The notes: a model not told the origin generated them from the sequence alone. Shown: positions 8,061 to 17,489, numbered from the stretch's first letter. The stretch is DNA of 64,000 nucleotides from Pseudomonas sp. S35 (GCF_009866765.1 NZ_CP019431.1:5394001-5458000); one strand, 5' to 3'. Numbers and translations are program-made.

Positions 8061-8330
8061 TCAGGAATGACGGCCATTCCTAATGCTTAAAAACAACATC
8101 GGAACATACACCACGACCAAACCAAGGATGCAAAATATTGACGCCGGGTAAATAAATAGATTTAAAAAATCACTCAAGCCATGAAGCGCAAATTTGAGAC
8201 TAGCAACCATAGCATTCGATACGAAAACCATTCTTTCCGTTGCGCCTTCAAACAAGGCATTAATTGAGAGCAATGCGACGAAAACAGATACAACTGACAA
8301 CTGTAAGATTTGGCTTTTTGAAATTTTCAT
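8061..8330 (-). CDS. Small two-helix membrane protein (89 aa)
   Basis: ATG 8330 is chosen by its distance from the promoter (28 nt); the longer frame to 8369 runs into the promoter. Hydrophobic segments are at about residues 8-25 and 56-80, with a positively charged tail (SIRNGRHS). It has its own promoter and terminator, like its neighbour at 7421. Function unknown; small double-spanning proteins are common in conjugation systems. Confidence 0.55.
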   Translation of the reverse strand: MKISKSQILQLSVVSVFVALLSINALFEGATERMVFVSNAMVASLKFALHGLSDFLNLFIYPASIFCILGLVVVYVPMLFLSIRNGRHS

Positions 8331-8357
8331 GATTAGCAAAGTTTGTTTTATAAGCGA

Positions 8358-8369
8358 ATTGTACCACAC
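8358..8369 (-). promoter_or_regulatory. Variant backbone promoter of the 89-aa gene
   Basis: GTGTGGTACAAT on the minus strand keeps TGGTA-AAT. The leader AAAACAAACTTTGCTA closely matches that of the next gene downstream (7972). Confidence 0.55.
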
Positions 8370-8409
8370 CGAAAACTCAAACTTGACGTTAAGGAAATAT
8401 ATTTTGGAA

Positions 8410-9537
8410 TTAATTATTTATCCCCCTTTCAATTTCTTTCAGCTTGGTAAAATATTCATCCACGACCGTAAACTCATAAGAGTTAAGTGAAACCTTATCC
8501 TTTACTAAATGCAGCTCATCAAGAAACTTCTGAATCATTTCTTTATAGGCTCGCGAGTCTTTTAGCTCGTTAACTTTCAGCTTCGAACTGAATAGAATAT
8601 TAAGATTTTGCCAAGCTTCTAAGAACATTCGCTGACCGTCTGTATCCTTGGCTTGATCAATCCAAAAATGAAGCCTAACCAGCTCATCAATCATCTTAAT
8701 TTTTTTGATCGGAACAAGCCCATGCTTTGCAGCATAGCGGCCTTCAAAATTCTGCATCAAGGCTTTGCGCAACTGAGAGCTTTCAGCCTTGTGATCGATG
8801 CTAGGAACCGTCGCATTACCTGTGAACGCAAGGAAAGCATTCAGGATAGTCGTAACACGGTTCACGTACTCATTCATCGAGTAGATATTGATACCGAAGT
8901 TTATTCCTTCAAGCTCCATGTCGCCATCATATTCAGCATCAACATTCAGGAAACTCAGAGCGTTAGGCATCATGATCAAATGCTTCACAAGGAATTCAGT
9001 TTCTACATGGAACCACTCATTTTTTTCAAGCATGTATTTCAACATTTCATAGCTTGAAAACATATCCGATAAGTCACCGACCTTTGCCAATTGACCACTC
9101 ACGATCTGAACCCTGAACGAGCATTCTGAAGGAGAGTTATGAGGGAAAATATTGTGGTACAGCTTATTTTGATCTTTGAACTTTATTTTATTATCTAGGC
9201 TCCCTTCAATCTCGTTTAGGCGCTCGAAGAAAAGCTTACGATGGTTCACGTACTGCTCAAACGTGAGTGCTTCAATTTGCTTGGTCGTGACCTTCTGCTG
9301 CTCCTTAAATTGTGCATTGAGGAACAGCAATGTTGCGATGGTTGCAGTGGTTCCAAACAAGGTGAATACACCAGCCAGCATCGAGCCAAAGCTACTCCAC
9401 GCTGTGTGGTCATGTGAGCGAGGTCCGAGGCTAACCCCATAGGTAATGAAGATAACCATAATGAACAATAAACCAATACCTATGACACCGGAAATCCATG
9501 GGTATTCACAGATGTTATTCCATATTTTTTTAACCAT
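8410..9537 (-). CDS. Two-TM membrane protein resembling phage abortive-infection proteins (375 aa)
   Basis: ATG 9537 overlaps the upstream stop by 4 nt; the frame to 9621 lies inside the upstream gene. Residues about 13-35 and 51-80 are membrane segments, and the second begins WSSFGSMLAGVFTLFGTTAT. A helical cytoplasmic part follows, starting QFKEQQKVTTKQIEALTFEQ and then NHRKLFFERLNEIE. A WxxFG loop, TM helix and Q-rich helix leading to an FFERL-type segment are the pattern of PutAbiC-type abortive-infection proteins; some retron effectors look similar. No reverse transcriptase is nearby. It lacks the backbone promoter and so looks like cargo. Defence is inferred, not shown. Confidence 0.55.
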   Translation of the reverse strand: MVKKIWNNICEYPWISGVIGIGLLFIMVIFITYGVSLGPRSHDHTAWSSFGSMLAGVFTLFGTTATIATLLFLNAQFKEQQKVTTKQIEALTFEQYVNHRKLFFERLNEIEGSLDNKIKFKDQNKLYHNIFPHNSPSECSFRVQIVSGQLAKVGDLSDMFSSYEMLKYMLEKNEWFHVETEFLVKHLIMMPNALSFLNVDAEYDGDMELEGINFGINIYSMNEYVNRVTTILNAFLAFTGNATVPSIDHKAESSQLRKALMQNFEGRYAAKHGLVPIKKIKMIDELVRLHFWIDQAKDTDGQRMFLEAWQNLNILFSSKLKVNELKDSRAYKEMIQKFLDELHLVKDKVSLNSYEFTVVDEYFTKLKEIERGINN

Positions 9538-10040
9538 CACAATAGTTCCACACTTCGTGCACTCAATACACAATAACAGACAAATGCAAGGGCTATTGCT
9601 GCAACGACGCAAACAATCCACCTATGGGTTTTCGAGAACGTGACATTGGAAATTATGTACAAAAGAATTAACGAGGAAATCCAAAAAGCCAGACCTGCGC
9701 AAGTGAGAAAAGTAAAGAAACTATTCCAACCATCGTTTGAATAATATACCAGGCAAGCGGCAAATGCAGAAAAGCCAATAACCGTAAAAAACGAGATGAA
9801 AGACATCACACCTTTTTTGAAGGCTTTTGAAAATGTGTTATCACTGAGAAAACTAAAAATGACAAGAATTAAGAGCCCAGAGGTAACACCAATCGAACCA
9901 AATGTAATATTTAGTTGCGTTGCATTAGCACCCGCCAATTGGAGAAAACCTGTCTGTAATAAAATGAAGGTTAACCCTCCCCATATCGCAGCAGATCCCA
10001 AACTTACTAATACAAATTTTTTCGAAAATTCAAGATTCAT
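9537..10040 (-). CDS. Multi-spanning membrane protein, first gene of a two-gene cargo operon (167 aa)
   Basis: Start ATG 10040 (MNLEFSKKFVLVSLGSAA) has a good AGGGAG site about 7 nt upstream, unlike backbone genes. Four or five hydrophobic segments fill most of the protein. Its stop overlaps the start of the abortive-infection-like gene, so both products are probably made together. No family recognised. Partner membrane subunit of the 375-aa protein is the simplest reading. Confidence 0.55.
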   Translation of the reverse strand: MNLEFSKKFVLVSLGSAAIWGGLTFILLQTGFLQLAGANATQLNITFGSIGVTSGLLILVIFSFLSDNTFSKAFKKGVMSFISFFTVIGFSAFAACLVYYSNDGWNSFFTFLTCAGLAFWISSLILLYIISNVTFSKTHRWIVCVVAAIALAFVCYCVLSARSVELL

Positions 10041-10106
10041 AACTCTCCCTAGTTTGAGTGATATTTTCAGCATTCTACCCAAGGTAATGGCACACCGATA
10101 GCACAT

Positions 10107-10440
10107 CTCTCATCGCCCTGGAGCAAAGCAAGCTACACCTACCACCAGCCGAACCAAGGACACACCAGCGCTACCCAGCCCTGTCTATCGAATGGATCTG
10201 ACAGAAAGCTCTTAGCGCTTCTGTATGACGTACACGAACCATCCAGACACAGCCGATTCCGGCCACGGCCAACAGACCAGGTAGGGATGCTGATTCCGGC
10301 TGCGCAGCGGTCGGATGCCTCACTCCCTCCCCTCCCCCCTTCGGATGACCGCGAGAGCGGGGATTCCACCAAGAGCTATGCGTCATTTGGTATGTATTGG
10401 TTATTCAATAAAGCTATTTTTAAGCAATTTTTAGAGCAGG
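10107..10440. other. Intergenic stretch, no convincing gene
   Basis: More GC-rich than the DNA on its right. Two overlapping minus-strand frames (10139-10372, 10171-10386) have low-complexity products and no ribosome site, so I do not call them. It holds imperfect hairpins such as CAGAAAGC/GCGCTTCTG near 10200. It may be the end of an inserted module next to the mobilization region. Confidence 0.4.
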
Positions 10441-10612
10441 CAAGGTCAGGTTGTTAATTGACAAGTCAATTAAAACAATCTAGCGCACTCCGTTTGTTTG
10501 GATACCGCATTCTATAAGGCTTTCATTAAATCAGTGATGACAAAAATCAGACATGAATCAATAAAAAAGTGAAAGCATGTTAAAAGACATCAATAGAATA
10601 AAGTGCGCTACT
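10441..10612. other. Candidate origin of transfer (oriT) region
   Basis: AT-rich DNA just upstream of the mobilization operon. It contains a perfect 9-bp inverted repeat, TTAATTGAC-AA-GTCAATTAA (10454-10473), extendable outward by TTG/CAA with a small bulge. A second pair, TAGCGCACT (10481-10489) and AGTGCGCTA (10602-10610), is a perfect inverted repeat 112 nt apart. Inverted repeats next to a relaxase operon are typical of oriT. The nick site cannot be placed by eye. Confidence 0.45.
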
Positions 10613-10613
10613 G

Positions 10614-10625
10614 AAATGCTATAAT
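10614..10625 (+). promoter_or_regulatory. Backbone promoter of the mobilization operon
   Basis: AAATGCTATAAT, 27 nt before ATG 10652. The leader has TACAACAATC and no ribosome binding site. It abuts the right arm of the long inverted repeat (10602-10610), so relaxosome binding could repress the operon. Confidence 0.65.
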
Positions 10626-10651
10626 CTAAAGTACAACAATCTCTATTCATC

Positions 10652-11191
10652 ATGATAACCACACACCTAAAAAACCATTTTCGACTTATTAAGCTTGGCA
10701 AAGAATTACGCTCCAAAGAATCCTACAAAATCTTAATAACATACAGAAACTCTGTAGAAGACAACATTCGTGACGTACTTAAAGAAATAGAGAGAACGCA
10801 GCCCCATAAACTACGCAAAGCACTCTTCAAATCTGTAAAAGCTAGGGCCGAGGAATACACACCATTAGCTATGAACCTCGCTAGGTTAAACGCTTCAAAA
10901 CTCGAAATAGACAATGCCATCTTGGACTACAAATATCTCTACCTCATGAACCCGGTTAAGCAAAGAGCCCTAACCTACAACTATGATTTACTCGACCTTT
11001 TGAAACTGCAAATCACATTCGTATTGTTAACTATTCTTTTAAGTATTGCCGCAGTCAATCAATTTGACAAAATCATCGCCGGGATAATTGTAGGTGTAGT
11101 TTTTATTTACACTCTACAAATGAAATCCAACAGAACAATTTGCGGGATTAAAAATGCTATAATAGATACAAACAAACAATATAAAAAATGA
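10652..11191 (+). CDS. Membrane protein of the mobilization operon (179 aa)
   Basis: First gene after the candidate oriT. The N-terminal 120 residues are basic and helical (FRLIKLGKELRSKESYKILI). A hydrophobic hairpin at about residues 126-162 (LLKLQITFVLLTILLSIAAV) would place it in the inner membrane. A short charged tail follows. The gene overlaps the next one by 4 nt. Possible role: anchoring the relaxosome at the membrane. No family recognised. Confidence 0.55.
   Translation: MITTHLKNHFRLIKLGKELRSKESYKILITYRNSVEDNIRDVLKEIERTQPHKLRKALFKSVKARAEEYTPLAMNLARLNASKLEIDNAILDYKYLYLMNPVKQRALTYNYDLLDLLKLQITFVLLTILLSIAAVNQFDKIIAGIIVGVVFIYTLQMKSNRTICGIKNAIIDTNKQYKK
11152..11163 (+). promoter_or_regulatory. 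Internal backbone promoter in the mobilization operon
   Basis: AAATGCTATAAT inside the 3' end of the 179-aa gene, followed by AGATACAAACAAAC and, 25 nt on, ATG 11188. It has full match in -10, leader and spacing, so the distal genes can be transcribed separately. Confidence 0.6.
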
Positions 11192-11625
11192 CAACCACAA
11201 AAACCATATCTGATCTAAAAGACGAAATCATCGAAAAACAAAACGAGTTCACAACGCTCGCTTCGGAAATAAAAAAACTTGAAGATCAGGCTAGTACCAT
11301 TCGCGCAAGCAGAGACAAATTCGGTGAAACCCTGCTGAAGAAATCTTCCACTGACGAAGCAAAAGCCAGGGCTGAAAAATCCTACGACAACAAAACCAAA
11401 TTGCTTGAAAGAAACGAGTCTTTAAAGAAGATAAAAACAGAAGCCCGAGGAAAAATCACGTCAGAAATAAGCGCTATTGAATATTCGATCTCAGTAATAG
11501 AAGCACTAGAGTTTGTCGAAGAAATGAAGGCCCTGACTTCAATCAAGGACACTGCCAAGTTAAGAGAAGCCTTCAGGACAAAACTCCAGCCGCAGCACAC
11601 AACGAATAACAGCCCCCATCAGTGA
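11188..11625 (+). CDS. Coiled-coil protein of the mobilization operon (145 aa)
   Basis: Nearly all predicted helix with heptad-like spacing (LKDEIIEKQNEFTTLASEIK, and again around residues 70-100). Highly charged, no Cys and no membrane segment. It lies between the oriT-proximal membrane protein and the relaxase accessory gene, with its own internal promoter. Small coiled-coil proteins in this position are often relaxosome or nicking accessory factors; here that is inference only. Confidence 0.55.
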   Translation: MTTTKTISDLKDEIIEKQNEFTTLASEIKKLEDQASTIRASRDKFGETLLKKSSTDEAKARAEKSYDNKTKLLERNESLKKIKTEARGKITSEISAIEYSISVIEALEFVEEMKALTSIKDTAKLREAFRTKLQPQHTTNNSPHQ

Positions 11626-11635
11626 GGGTTGACCC

Positions 11636-12436
11636 ATGAAAAGGTATCTCCAGTTCAGGTGTTCAGAACGCTTCAAGTCAGACCTACAGAACCTAGTCTT
11701 TGCGTGTGGTTACACACGCCTTCCAGAGGTCGTGAATGAGATCGAGTTGATCGCCAAATACAGAAAAGGCGTGAGCCTTTTCTTGACTCACCTCCACAGG
11801 GACAAAGACATTTACATTCCTCTGAAGGACCAGAAAAGCGTTGCCGCGATAAAGGACACATTCAACAGGAATCAGAGCAACCTCCAGCAGCTTTTCAACC
11901 TATGCGCAGGCCAGCAGTACACATCCAAGCAAGGCAAGACGGTCAAGCTCCCCAACGTGCTTACGATGCTTCTGAAGCATCACGTCAAGGTGAACCTGCT
12001 CAGTGAAAAATTCACGTATGTCCACGTCGAATACGTTGAACAAACCACTGGTGTAGAGGCCGTAGCCAAACGCAAATTCTTACGCAGCGCCGAGCTTTAT
12101 AGGGAGAGCGAAACGCGCCTATCTGCGCTGCTTGAGGACGAACCATACTGGTTTTTTAAACACGATGACGATCCATTTACTCAGATTGTGAGGGCAATCG
12201 AAGAAGCCAAGATATTCAAGATTGGGGTTAGCTCAAAGCACCCCTTCTTCGTCGAAAGAAAGCGCATTTACGACCTTCTGAATCGACGCGTCAGAGACGT
12301 GAATGAGCTGGTGAAAATCGGTAAGGACTACAAAGAACTGCTGGTTCGCACAATGCTTGAAGCATCAAAAGCGTTGGAGCTTTTACACATGAAATATAGG
12401 AACAATAAAACGATCAGAATACGAGAAGAAAAATGA
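11636..12436 (+). CDS. Relaxase-associated protein (266 aa), possible DNA-binding accessory factor
   Basis: Starts MKRYLQFRCSERFKSDLQNL with GAGGG 7 nt upstream, and overlaps the relaxase start by 4 nt. The protein is basic and helical, without membrane segments or obvious motifs. The position directly before the relaxase and the coupled translation suggest a relaxosome component of the MobB/NikA kind, though it is much larger than the ribbon-helix-helix proteins that usually fill that role. Not recognised by sequence. Confidence 0.5.
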   Translation: MKRYLQFRCSERFKSDLQNLVFACGYTRLPEVVNEIELIAKYRKGVSLFLTHLHRDKDIYIPLKDQKSVAAIKDTFNRNQSNLQQLFNLCAGQQYTSKQGKTVKLPNVLTMLLKHHVKVNLLSEKFTYVHVEYVEQTTGVEAVAKRKFLRSAELYRESETRLSALLEDEPYWFFKHDDDPFTQIVRAIEEAKIFKIGVSSKHPFFVERKRIYDLLNRRVRDVNELVKIGKDYKELLVRTMLEASKALELLHMKYRNNKTIRIREEK

Positions 12437-14688
12437 TAATTGCCGTACCACTTAAGCTTAAATTTGCCAGCATTACATCCAACGCAAAGATAGAATACGT
12501 TGAATCCTCTGACCCTGAAATCAGAGGGAAGGTCAGGATTAAAGGTGCGGTTGCTTATTTGTACCTTCCAAAAATCAATGACGAAGGAATAGACACACAC
12601 GTAGGAGTCCAATATTCAGAAACGAATTTGGATTTACAGCTAGATTCACCGCAAAAAATGAAGAAGCTTGGCCTTTTAAAAAACGATATTGATGAAAGAA
12701 ATTATACATTAGAATTCGCAAATTCTTGTGCACAAGAATTCATACAGCATTCTAAGCAAGGCAGAAATTCTTCATCGAAAGCATCTGATGCTTTTTCGTT
12801 CATCGTTTCTTGTACAGACAACGAGCTAGCCACTCTAAAAACTGACGAAGAAAAAGCAAAATTCCTTATCAATTCCGCCAAAGAAACTTTACTTGAGCTG
12901 TCTAATTCCAAAACGGATATTGAATTCAAATACATGATTGTTCCTCACCTTAAAGATGGAAATCCACACGTCCATGTCCTAATGTCCACGCGCAGGCTGG
13001 ATGGTTACAGACCAAGCTTTTTCCGTGGCAAAAAACACAGCGGCATAATCAAAAAAATGAGAGACGTAAAATTCCGCCTTGAAGAGAAGTATCCATTCCT
13101 TTTACAGATGGAGCATGAGGACAGAGCCAAAACGATTGATGTGATGACCAACCCAAACACCGGGGAGGTTTTCGGTAAGCACGTTGATCTGGTTAATCGA
13201 ATCGAGTCAATCACTTCTCAATTCAATGGTCAGAATTTTTCTTACCCGCAATTCACACAAGCCCTTCAGGACAGTGGTTTTGAGGTTGTGGATGATTACC
13301 TTAACGGGAAACAGCACATCAAAATCAAGCATAAGGACTATGGTAATGAATTCCTTTCTATAGACACCCTTCCGACACAAACAAAGGGTGTGCTTGAGCT
13401 TTATTCAGCTTACAAATACAAAGCCAATCAAACGAAAACGGACATATCCCTGATCGTTTCAAAATCCGTTGCGCTGATCAACGCTTCTGACATGAGCAAT
13501 GGGGTTGAAGAGCTGAACAAAAAACTATACCAAGAACTCGGCGCTAGGCTGGTCCCGAACATCAGCAAAAACAAAAAAGGGGAACGTAATGTCAGCGGTT
13601 GGTCGATCTACTTGGACGAATTCGACTTCAAAATCTCTGCGAAAAAATCCGGGATCGTCATAGATAGCCAAATGAAGATTGACATGGAAGAAGTCGAATC
13701 TATCAACAGTCTCTACCAGATGATCAAGAAACAGAACATCCAAAAACAGGTCACAGAAGCCACGGCGAACGGCTCAATCTCCATTGGGGGCGGCAGGAAG
13801 AAGAAGATCAAGTTCAGGTTCATAGATAACACTGAAACCCTCCAGGACTTCATCACAAGGTTCAACGAGAACAGTAGATACGGCCCATCCATCACCAAGC
13901 AGATGATCGTGGGGAACACCGTTGTGTCGAAATTCAACCAGAGAGACGTATGCACAATCGTCGGGAATGCCGTCGAGACTTACCAGACTGACCTAAATTC
14001 GGCTCTCATTACCATGTCGATCCATATTGCCAAAGGCCACACTAAGATCCGCTGCACAGGGGAGCCGAACCCGAGGACGCAAGCGAATCTCTACCTTGCA
14101 TCACGTATCTGCGGGACAACGCTTCTGGACTACACGCCTTCTCCAGAGCTTGTCAGAGAAGCAGATGCAATGATGGACAAAGAGTACAAGAAGCTCGTGA
14201 TAGCTAACCGTCAGAGGGTAAGGGACGCGGTAGCCATAAGAACAACAAACCCAACCGGCAAATTGAAGAAGGTGTTCATCCAGACGAACAACAGGATGGA
14301 TAGAGAGGTTGATGCCCGTCCGAAGCTATACGGCTTCTTATACGGTATCCATCAGGGGATACCCGCCAATGACTTCACATACGTCCAGCACCTGAATGAT
14401 CTGCCAAGGGCATTGAAGAAGCGCGTTATTGACGACCTTCGCAAGGATGAGCAGCTTTCAGCCAACGAGCTGGACAGCATCCTTATACGAGCTGGGATAA
14501 CACTAGAAGACGCCCTACCGTCAAAACCACCTGCGAAGGCGCCGGCACTTGCTGCGCAAGATCAGAAGCCAGGGATTGTCACGCCTCCAGCAGCATCAGA
14601 GCAGGACAAGCCAGTTCAGCCAGGATCTGCAGGCACGGGTAAGCCAACAGATCCTAGACGCCATCCGGTACAGCCCGGCAAGATGTAA
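12433..14688 (+). CDS. HUH-type conjugative relaxase
   Basis: 751 aa. The strongest evidence is a three-His metal site, PHLKDGNPHVHVLMS (His172, His179, His181), preceded by FSFIVS and a Glu/Lys-rich helix. This is the order of the PF03432 (MobA/VirD2) relaxase family. Tyrosines near residues 22 and 42 (AVAYLYLP) are candidates for the nucleophile that nicks oriT and stays covalently bound to the transferred strand. The C-terminal 500 residues are unassigned and may hold secretion signals; the tail is Pro/Ala-rich. It follows the accessory gene with a 4-nt overlap. Family assignment is good at the metal site; the MOB class is uncertain. Confidence 0.75.
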   Translation: MIIAVPLKLKFASITSNAKIEYVESSDPEIRGKVRIKGAVAYLYLPKINDEGIDTHVGVQYSETNLDLQLDSPQKMKKLGLLKNDIDERNYTLEFANSCAQEFIQHSKQGRNSSSKASDAFSFIVSCTDNELATLKTDEEKAKFLINSAKETLLELSNSKTDIEFKYMIVPHLKDGNPHVHVLMSTRRLDGYRPSFFRGKKHSGIIKKMRDVKFRLEEKYPFLLQMEHEDRAKTIDVMTNPNTGEVFGKHVDLVNRIESITSQFNGQNFSYPQFTQALQDSGFEVVDDYLNGKQHIKIKHKDYGNEFLSIDTLPTQTKGVLELYSAYKYKANQTKTDISLIVSKSVALINASDMSNGVEELNKKLYQELGARLVPNISKNKKGERNVSGWSIYLDEFDFKISAKKSGIVIDSQMKIDMEEVESINSLYQMIKKQNIQKQVTEATANGSISIGGGRKKKIKFRFIDNTETLQDFITRFNENSRYGPSITKQMIVGNTVVSKFNQRDVCTIVGNAVETYQTDLNSALITMSIHIAKGHTKIRCTGEPNPRTQANLYLASRICGTTLLDYTPSPELVREADAMMDKEYKKLVIANRQRVRDAVAIRTTNPTGKLKKVFIQTNNRMDREVDARPKLYGFLYGIHQGIPANDFTYVQHLNDLPRALKKRVIDDLRKDEQLSANELDSILIRAGITLEDALPSKPPAKAPALAAQDQKPGIVTPPAASEQDKPVQPGSAGTGKPTDPRRHPVQPGKM
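14543..14570 (+). repeat. Left copy of a short direct repeat flanking the TrlF-type gene
   Basis: CGGCACTTGCTGCGCAAGAT, then CAGAAGCC, inside the 3' end of the relaxase gene. It matches 17712-17738 in the same orientation with two or three mismatches and has an internal CTTGC/GCAAG palindrome. Chance resemblance is not excluded. Confidence 0.45.
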
Positions 14689-14723
14689 TCCCCACCACAA
14701 TGACAATGGCCGTAAGGCCCAAG

Positions 14724-17489
14724 TCAGACAGCGATCATCCTGCGGTATCGCTGTTCTAGGGCTTGCTTACCACCCTCCATGATTTCGCATACCTCACGCC
14801 TAACGTCTGGCTCTTGAAGGCCGCCTGATGCAGCCACCTCAATACTACCTTTGTCTTGGAGAGCTACAACGAATTCAGAGTCACCGTTGACGACAATATT
14901 GGGATTATGAGTGACTACTATCACTTGCCTTCTCGACTTATTTTCCTGCAGCTTTGAGACAATCAACGAGGAAATTAAGCCGTTATCAAGGTCGTCTTCA
15001 GGTTGATCCAAAATCAGAGGCTCATTCCCATAGGACAATAGGAAGGAGAGTACCGTAGCCGCTTTCTGACCAGCAGATCCCTGAGAAATATCTTTCAGTC
15101 TTTTCCCATCGTTAAATTTAACAACGAGTCGATCATCTGGAAACCACAGGTTAAGTCTGTCAAAAATTTGCGGTTGCAATTGGCTCAACAAATCTGAAAA
15201 CCGTTTACCGATGGGCATGCCCATGATTTGACCCGTTCCAAACTTAAACAATTGGCTTTTAAAATCATGAACACAGGTAAAGTTCTGAGTGAGATCGTTT
15301 GGCACTGCTGGGTTATTGTTATGTTCAGCAATTAGAGCTAACCAAAGGAAATACAAGAATCCTGTCTGTTTTTCCTTATCAAGTATGTCACTAGCAAAAG
15401 CACCATCAGGACGACCAATGACGTCCCGGAAAGATTCTTCCATATCATCTATATTACACAAAGGTTCTATAGACAAACTAATAGAGGGATTATTCGATAA
15501 ATGCTGGCGAACGAAATCTCTGCGCCTATTCGTAAGTGATTTTCTCAACTCGATTAAATCGGCATAAATCAAATTAATTTCAGCCGCCATTAAGCGCTCT
15601 TGTGATTCAAAAGCTTCTATCTCGGCAAGCTTCTTTTCAATGCCATTTTTGGTTTCAACGAGCTGTTGATATTGATCGGGATTATCCACCCCATTCTGAG
15701 TGAGGGTTGCGACAAGAGATGCATATTGGCTAAACGATGAATCTTGCTGCTTACCAAAAGCACTTGTAGCCTGCCATTGACTGAATTCATCAAGACTACT
15801 ATTCAAACCAGCAATAAGGGCATTAATCTGGCTTTTAATTTGCAAATAAGCCTGATTCATTGCACCAACACGTTGAAGCACCTCAACATCAATTTCGTTC
15901 GTAGCCGCAAAAACTGTACTATTGAATTTAAGCTGATCAGCAGTACGCATTTGCTCTGACAGCTTTTCTCCCAAATTTGAATATGACTCTTTGAAATCTA
16001 CAATGGCTGTATGTTTTTTCATTGCATCATTAAAATCGGACAATACCTGGGCATGTCCTGATGACTCGATAACATCAATCTTCTGAATTACATCTGATAG
16101 CTGACCTTCAAGAACATTCTTGTTAGCCATCTGACCTTGGAGAACCCTTCTCTGTCCGCAGAGAGATAAGAATTTATTTTCTTTCTCTGTCCAAGCCATT
16201 TTCCAACCGAACAAATCAACAACGTCAGTTTCGTCAATGATTCTTATCAAAGCACTCGGATTTCTTGCTATATCATATATTTGCTTTTGGCTAAATATTT
16301 TTACCGGAAACCTGCTTCGCGCATCACCATGTTCTGCTTTCCACTCCTGACCATCCCACTTGAATATAGCCACGCTAGGAACGTTGGAAACCCATTTCAG
16401 AAGGTAATAAGCACCCTCTTTCTGAATAACACAACTGATACAGGTTTCATCGAGCAGAACACCATCGGCATCACGATCTGCTGACTTTTGTGCAAAGCGT
16501 GTAAAGGTTTCTTTAACCTCATTACGGCCAGGTATATCTAGTAAATCTTTATCCCGACCTAATGCAAGTCTGATGAATTCCAGGATAGATGACTTTCCGC
16601 TACCACGCCCGCCGATGATAGAATTGAGCCAAGGGTTAAAGACAATTTCTAATGGTTTACCTCTACCACAATATTTTGCTTTATCAATAGATATAGAATG
16701 AATCACATTACTTGAAACAGCATTTGGATTGCCTGTAACCGTGTTTGATCGTTTGATTGAGGAAGCACCATCAACCAACGCCAACCTTACACCATCAATA
16801 GTAGGGCTAGACATCTTGACCCAGGTATAGGCTCTACCCACCTCATCTGGACGGTGCGCGTCAGATCCTATGACCTCGGCCAAACCCAACTCCAGGGCTT
16901 TGTACCGCCTTAAACATTCATCATGTTCTGGACCACGCCCGCCTTCTGGAAAAATGACTTCTACAGCAGAAGACTTATGGCAGATCTGCTTAATGGTATG
17001 GCTTGACTGAATTTGACACATTCCAGCCTTCATATCGATATGAGCTGGAATTGCAATACCACCTAATTTGGTGATTTCATCGACAATATTTTCAGCGCTT
17101 TCACCAGCCACTGCATCACTATTGCCGTACTCGCCTCTGAATTTCGCGGCTCCAACAGCAGCCATGACAATTTCAGATGATTTTGAAGGGTCGAAAATAG
17201 CAAGAATATGGATATTACCGTTGGCTGTAATTTCCACACCAGGAAAGACATGAATAATCTTTCCCTCTTCCCTCATTACTGCTGCTTCTACTTGAAGACG
17301 GTCAACCCAAGAAGCCGTGTTGTGATCCGTAACCGCTACACACTCTATCCCCTGATCGACAAACGATGATAACCACTCCCTCGGCGTCACGGTGTTGCGA
17401 AGATGAGGCTCATGGCGCCCATAGTCCATCGAGGCTGGCGTATGCGTATGAAAGTCGAGTTTCCACCATCTTGCTCCTACCTGAACCAT
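14724..17489 (-). CDS. PHP-domain plus SMC-like ATPase (TrlF-family type)
   Basis: 921 aa from ATG 17489 with an AAGGATG site; a TTG one codon earlier is less likely. N-terminal PHP phosphoesterase: LDFHTHTPASMDYG (residues 12-25), VTDHN (55-59), PAHID and SDAHRPDE (210-217). An ABC/SMC-type ATPase follows: Walker A IIGGRGSGKSS (292-302), a long coiled-coil region, then Walker B LILDQPEDDLDN (826-837) and a H-loop VVTHNPN. Such PHP-ATPase proteins act in some defence loci, presumably as ATP-controlled nucleases or phosphoesterases. It is a lone convergent gene after the relaxase, flanked by short direct repeats, so it is probably inserted cargo. Confidence 0.8.
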   Translation of the reverse strand: MVQVGARWWKLDFHTHTPASMDYGRHEPHLRNTVTPREWLSSFVDQGIECVAVTDHNTASWVDRLQVEAAVMREEGKIIHVFPGVEITANGNIHILAIFDPSKSSEIVMAAVGAAKFRGEYGNSDAVAGESAENIVDEITKLGGIAIPAHIDMKAGMCQIQSSHTIKQICHKSSAVEVIFPEGGRGPEHDECLRRYKALELGLAEVIGSDAHRPDEVGRAYTWVKMSSPTIDGVRLALVDGASSIKRSNTVTGNPNAVSSNVIHSISIDKAKYCGRGKPLEIVFNPWLNSIIGGRGSGKSSILEFIRLALGRDKDLLDIPGRNEVKETFTRFAQKSADRDADGVLLDETCISCVIQKEGAYYLLKWVSNVPSVAIFKWDGQEWKAEHGDARSRFPVKIFSQKQIYDIARNPSALIRIIDETDVVDLFGWKMAWTEKENKFLSLCGQRRVLQGQMANKNVLEGQLSDVIQKIDVIESSGHAQVLSDFNDAMKKHTAIVDFKESYSNLGEKLSEQMRTADQLKFNSTVFAATNEIDVEVLQRVGAMNQAYLQIKSQINALIAGLNSSLDEFSQWQATSAFGKQQDSSFSQYASLVATLTQNGVDNPDQYQQLVETKNGIEKKLAEIEAFESQERLMAAEINLIYADLIELRKSLTNRRRDFVRQHLSNNPSISLSIEPLCNIDDMEESFRDVIGRPDGAFASDILDKEKQTGFLYFLWLALIAEHNNNPAVPNDLTQNFTCVHDFKSQLFKFGTGQIMGMPIGKRFSDLLSQLQPQIFDRLNLWFPDDRLVVKFNDGKRLKDISQGSAGQKAATVLSFLLSYGNEPLILDQPEDDLDNGLISSLIVSKLQENKSRRQVIVVTHNPNIVVNGDSEFVVALQDKGSIEVAASGGLQEPDVRREVCEIMEGGKQALEQRYRRMIAV

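Noticed and set aside
8410..10040. Retron
   Set aside because: The membrane protein recalls some retron effectors, but no reverse transcriptase or msr/msd RNA lies in this region.
10139..10386. Overlapping minus-strand frames in the stretch left of the candidate oriT
   Set aside because: Low-complexity Arg/Ser/Gly products, no ribosome binding site and two frames open at once, as expected of GC-rich noncoding DNA.
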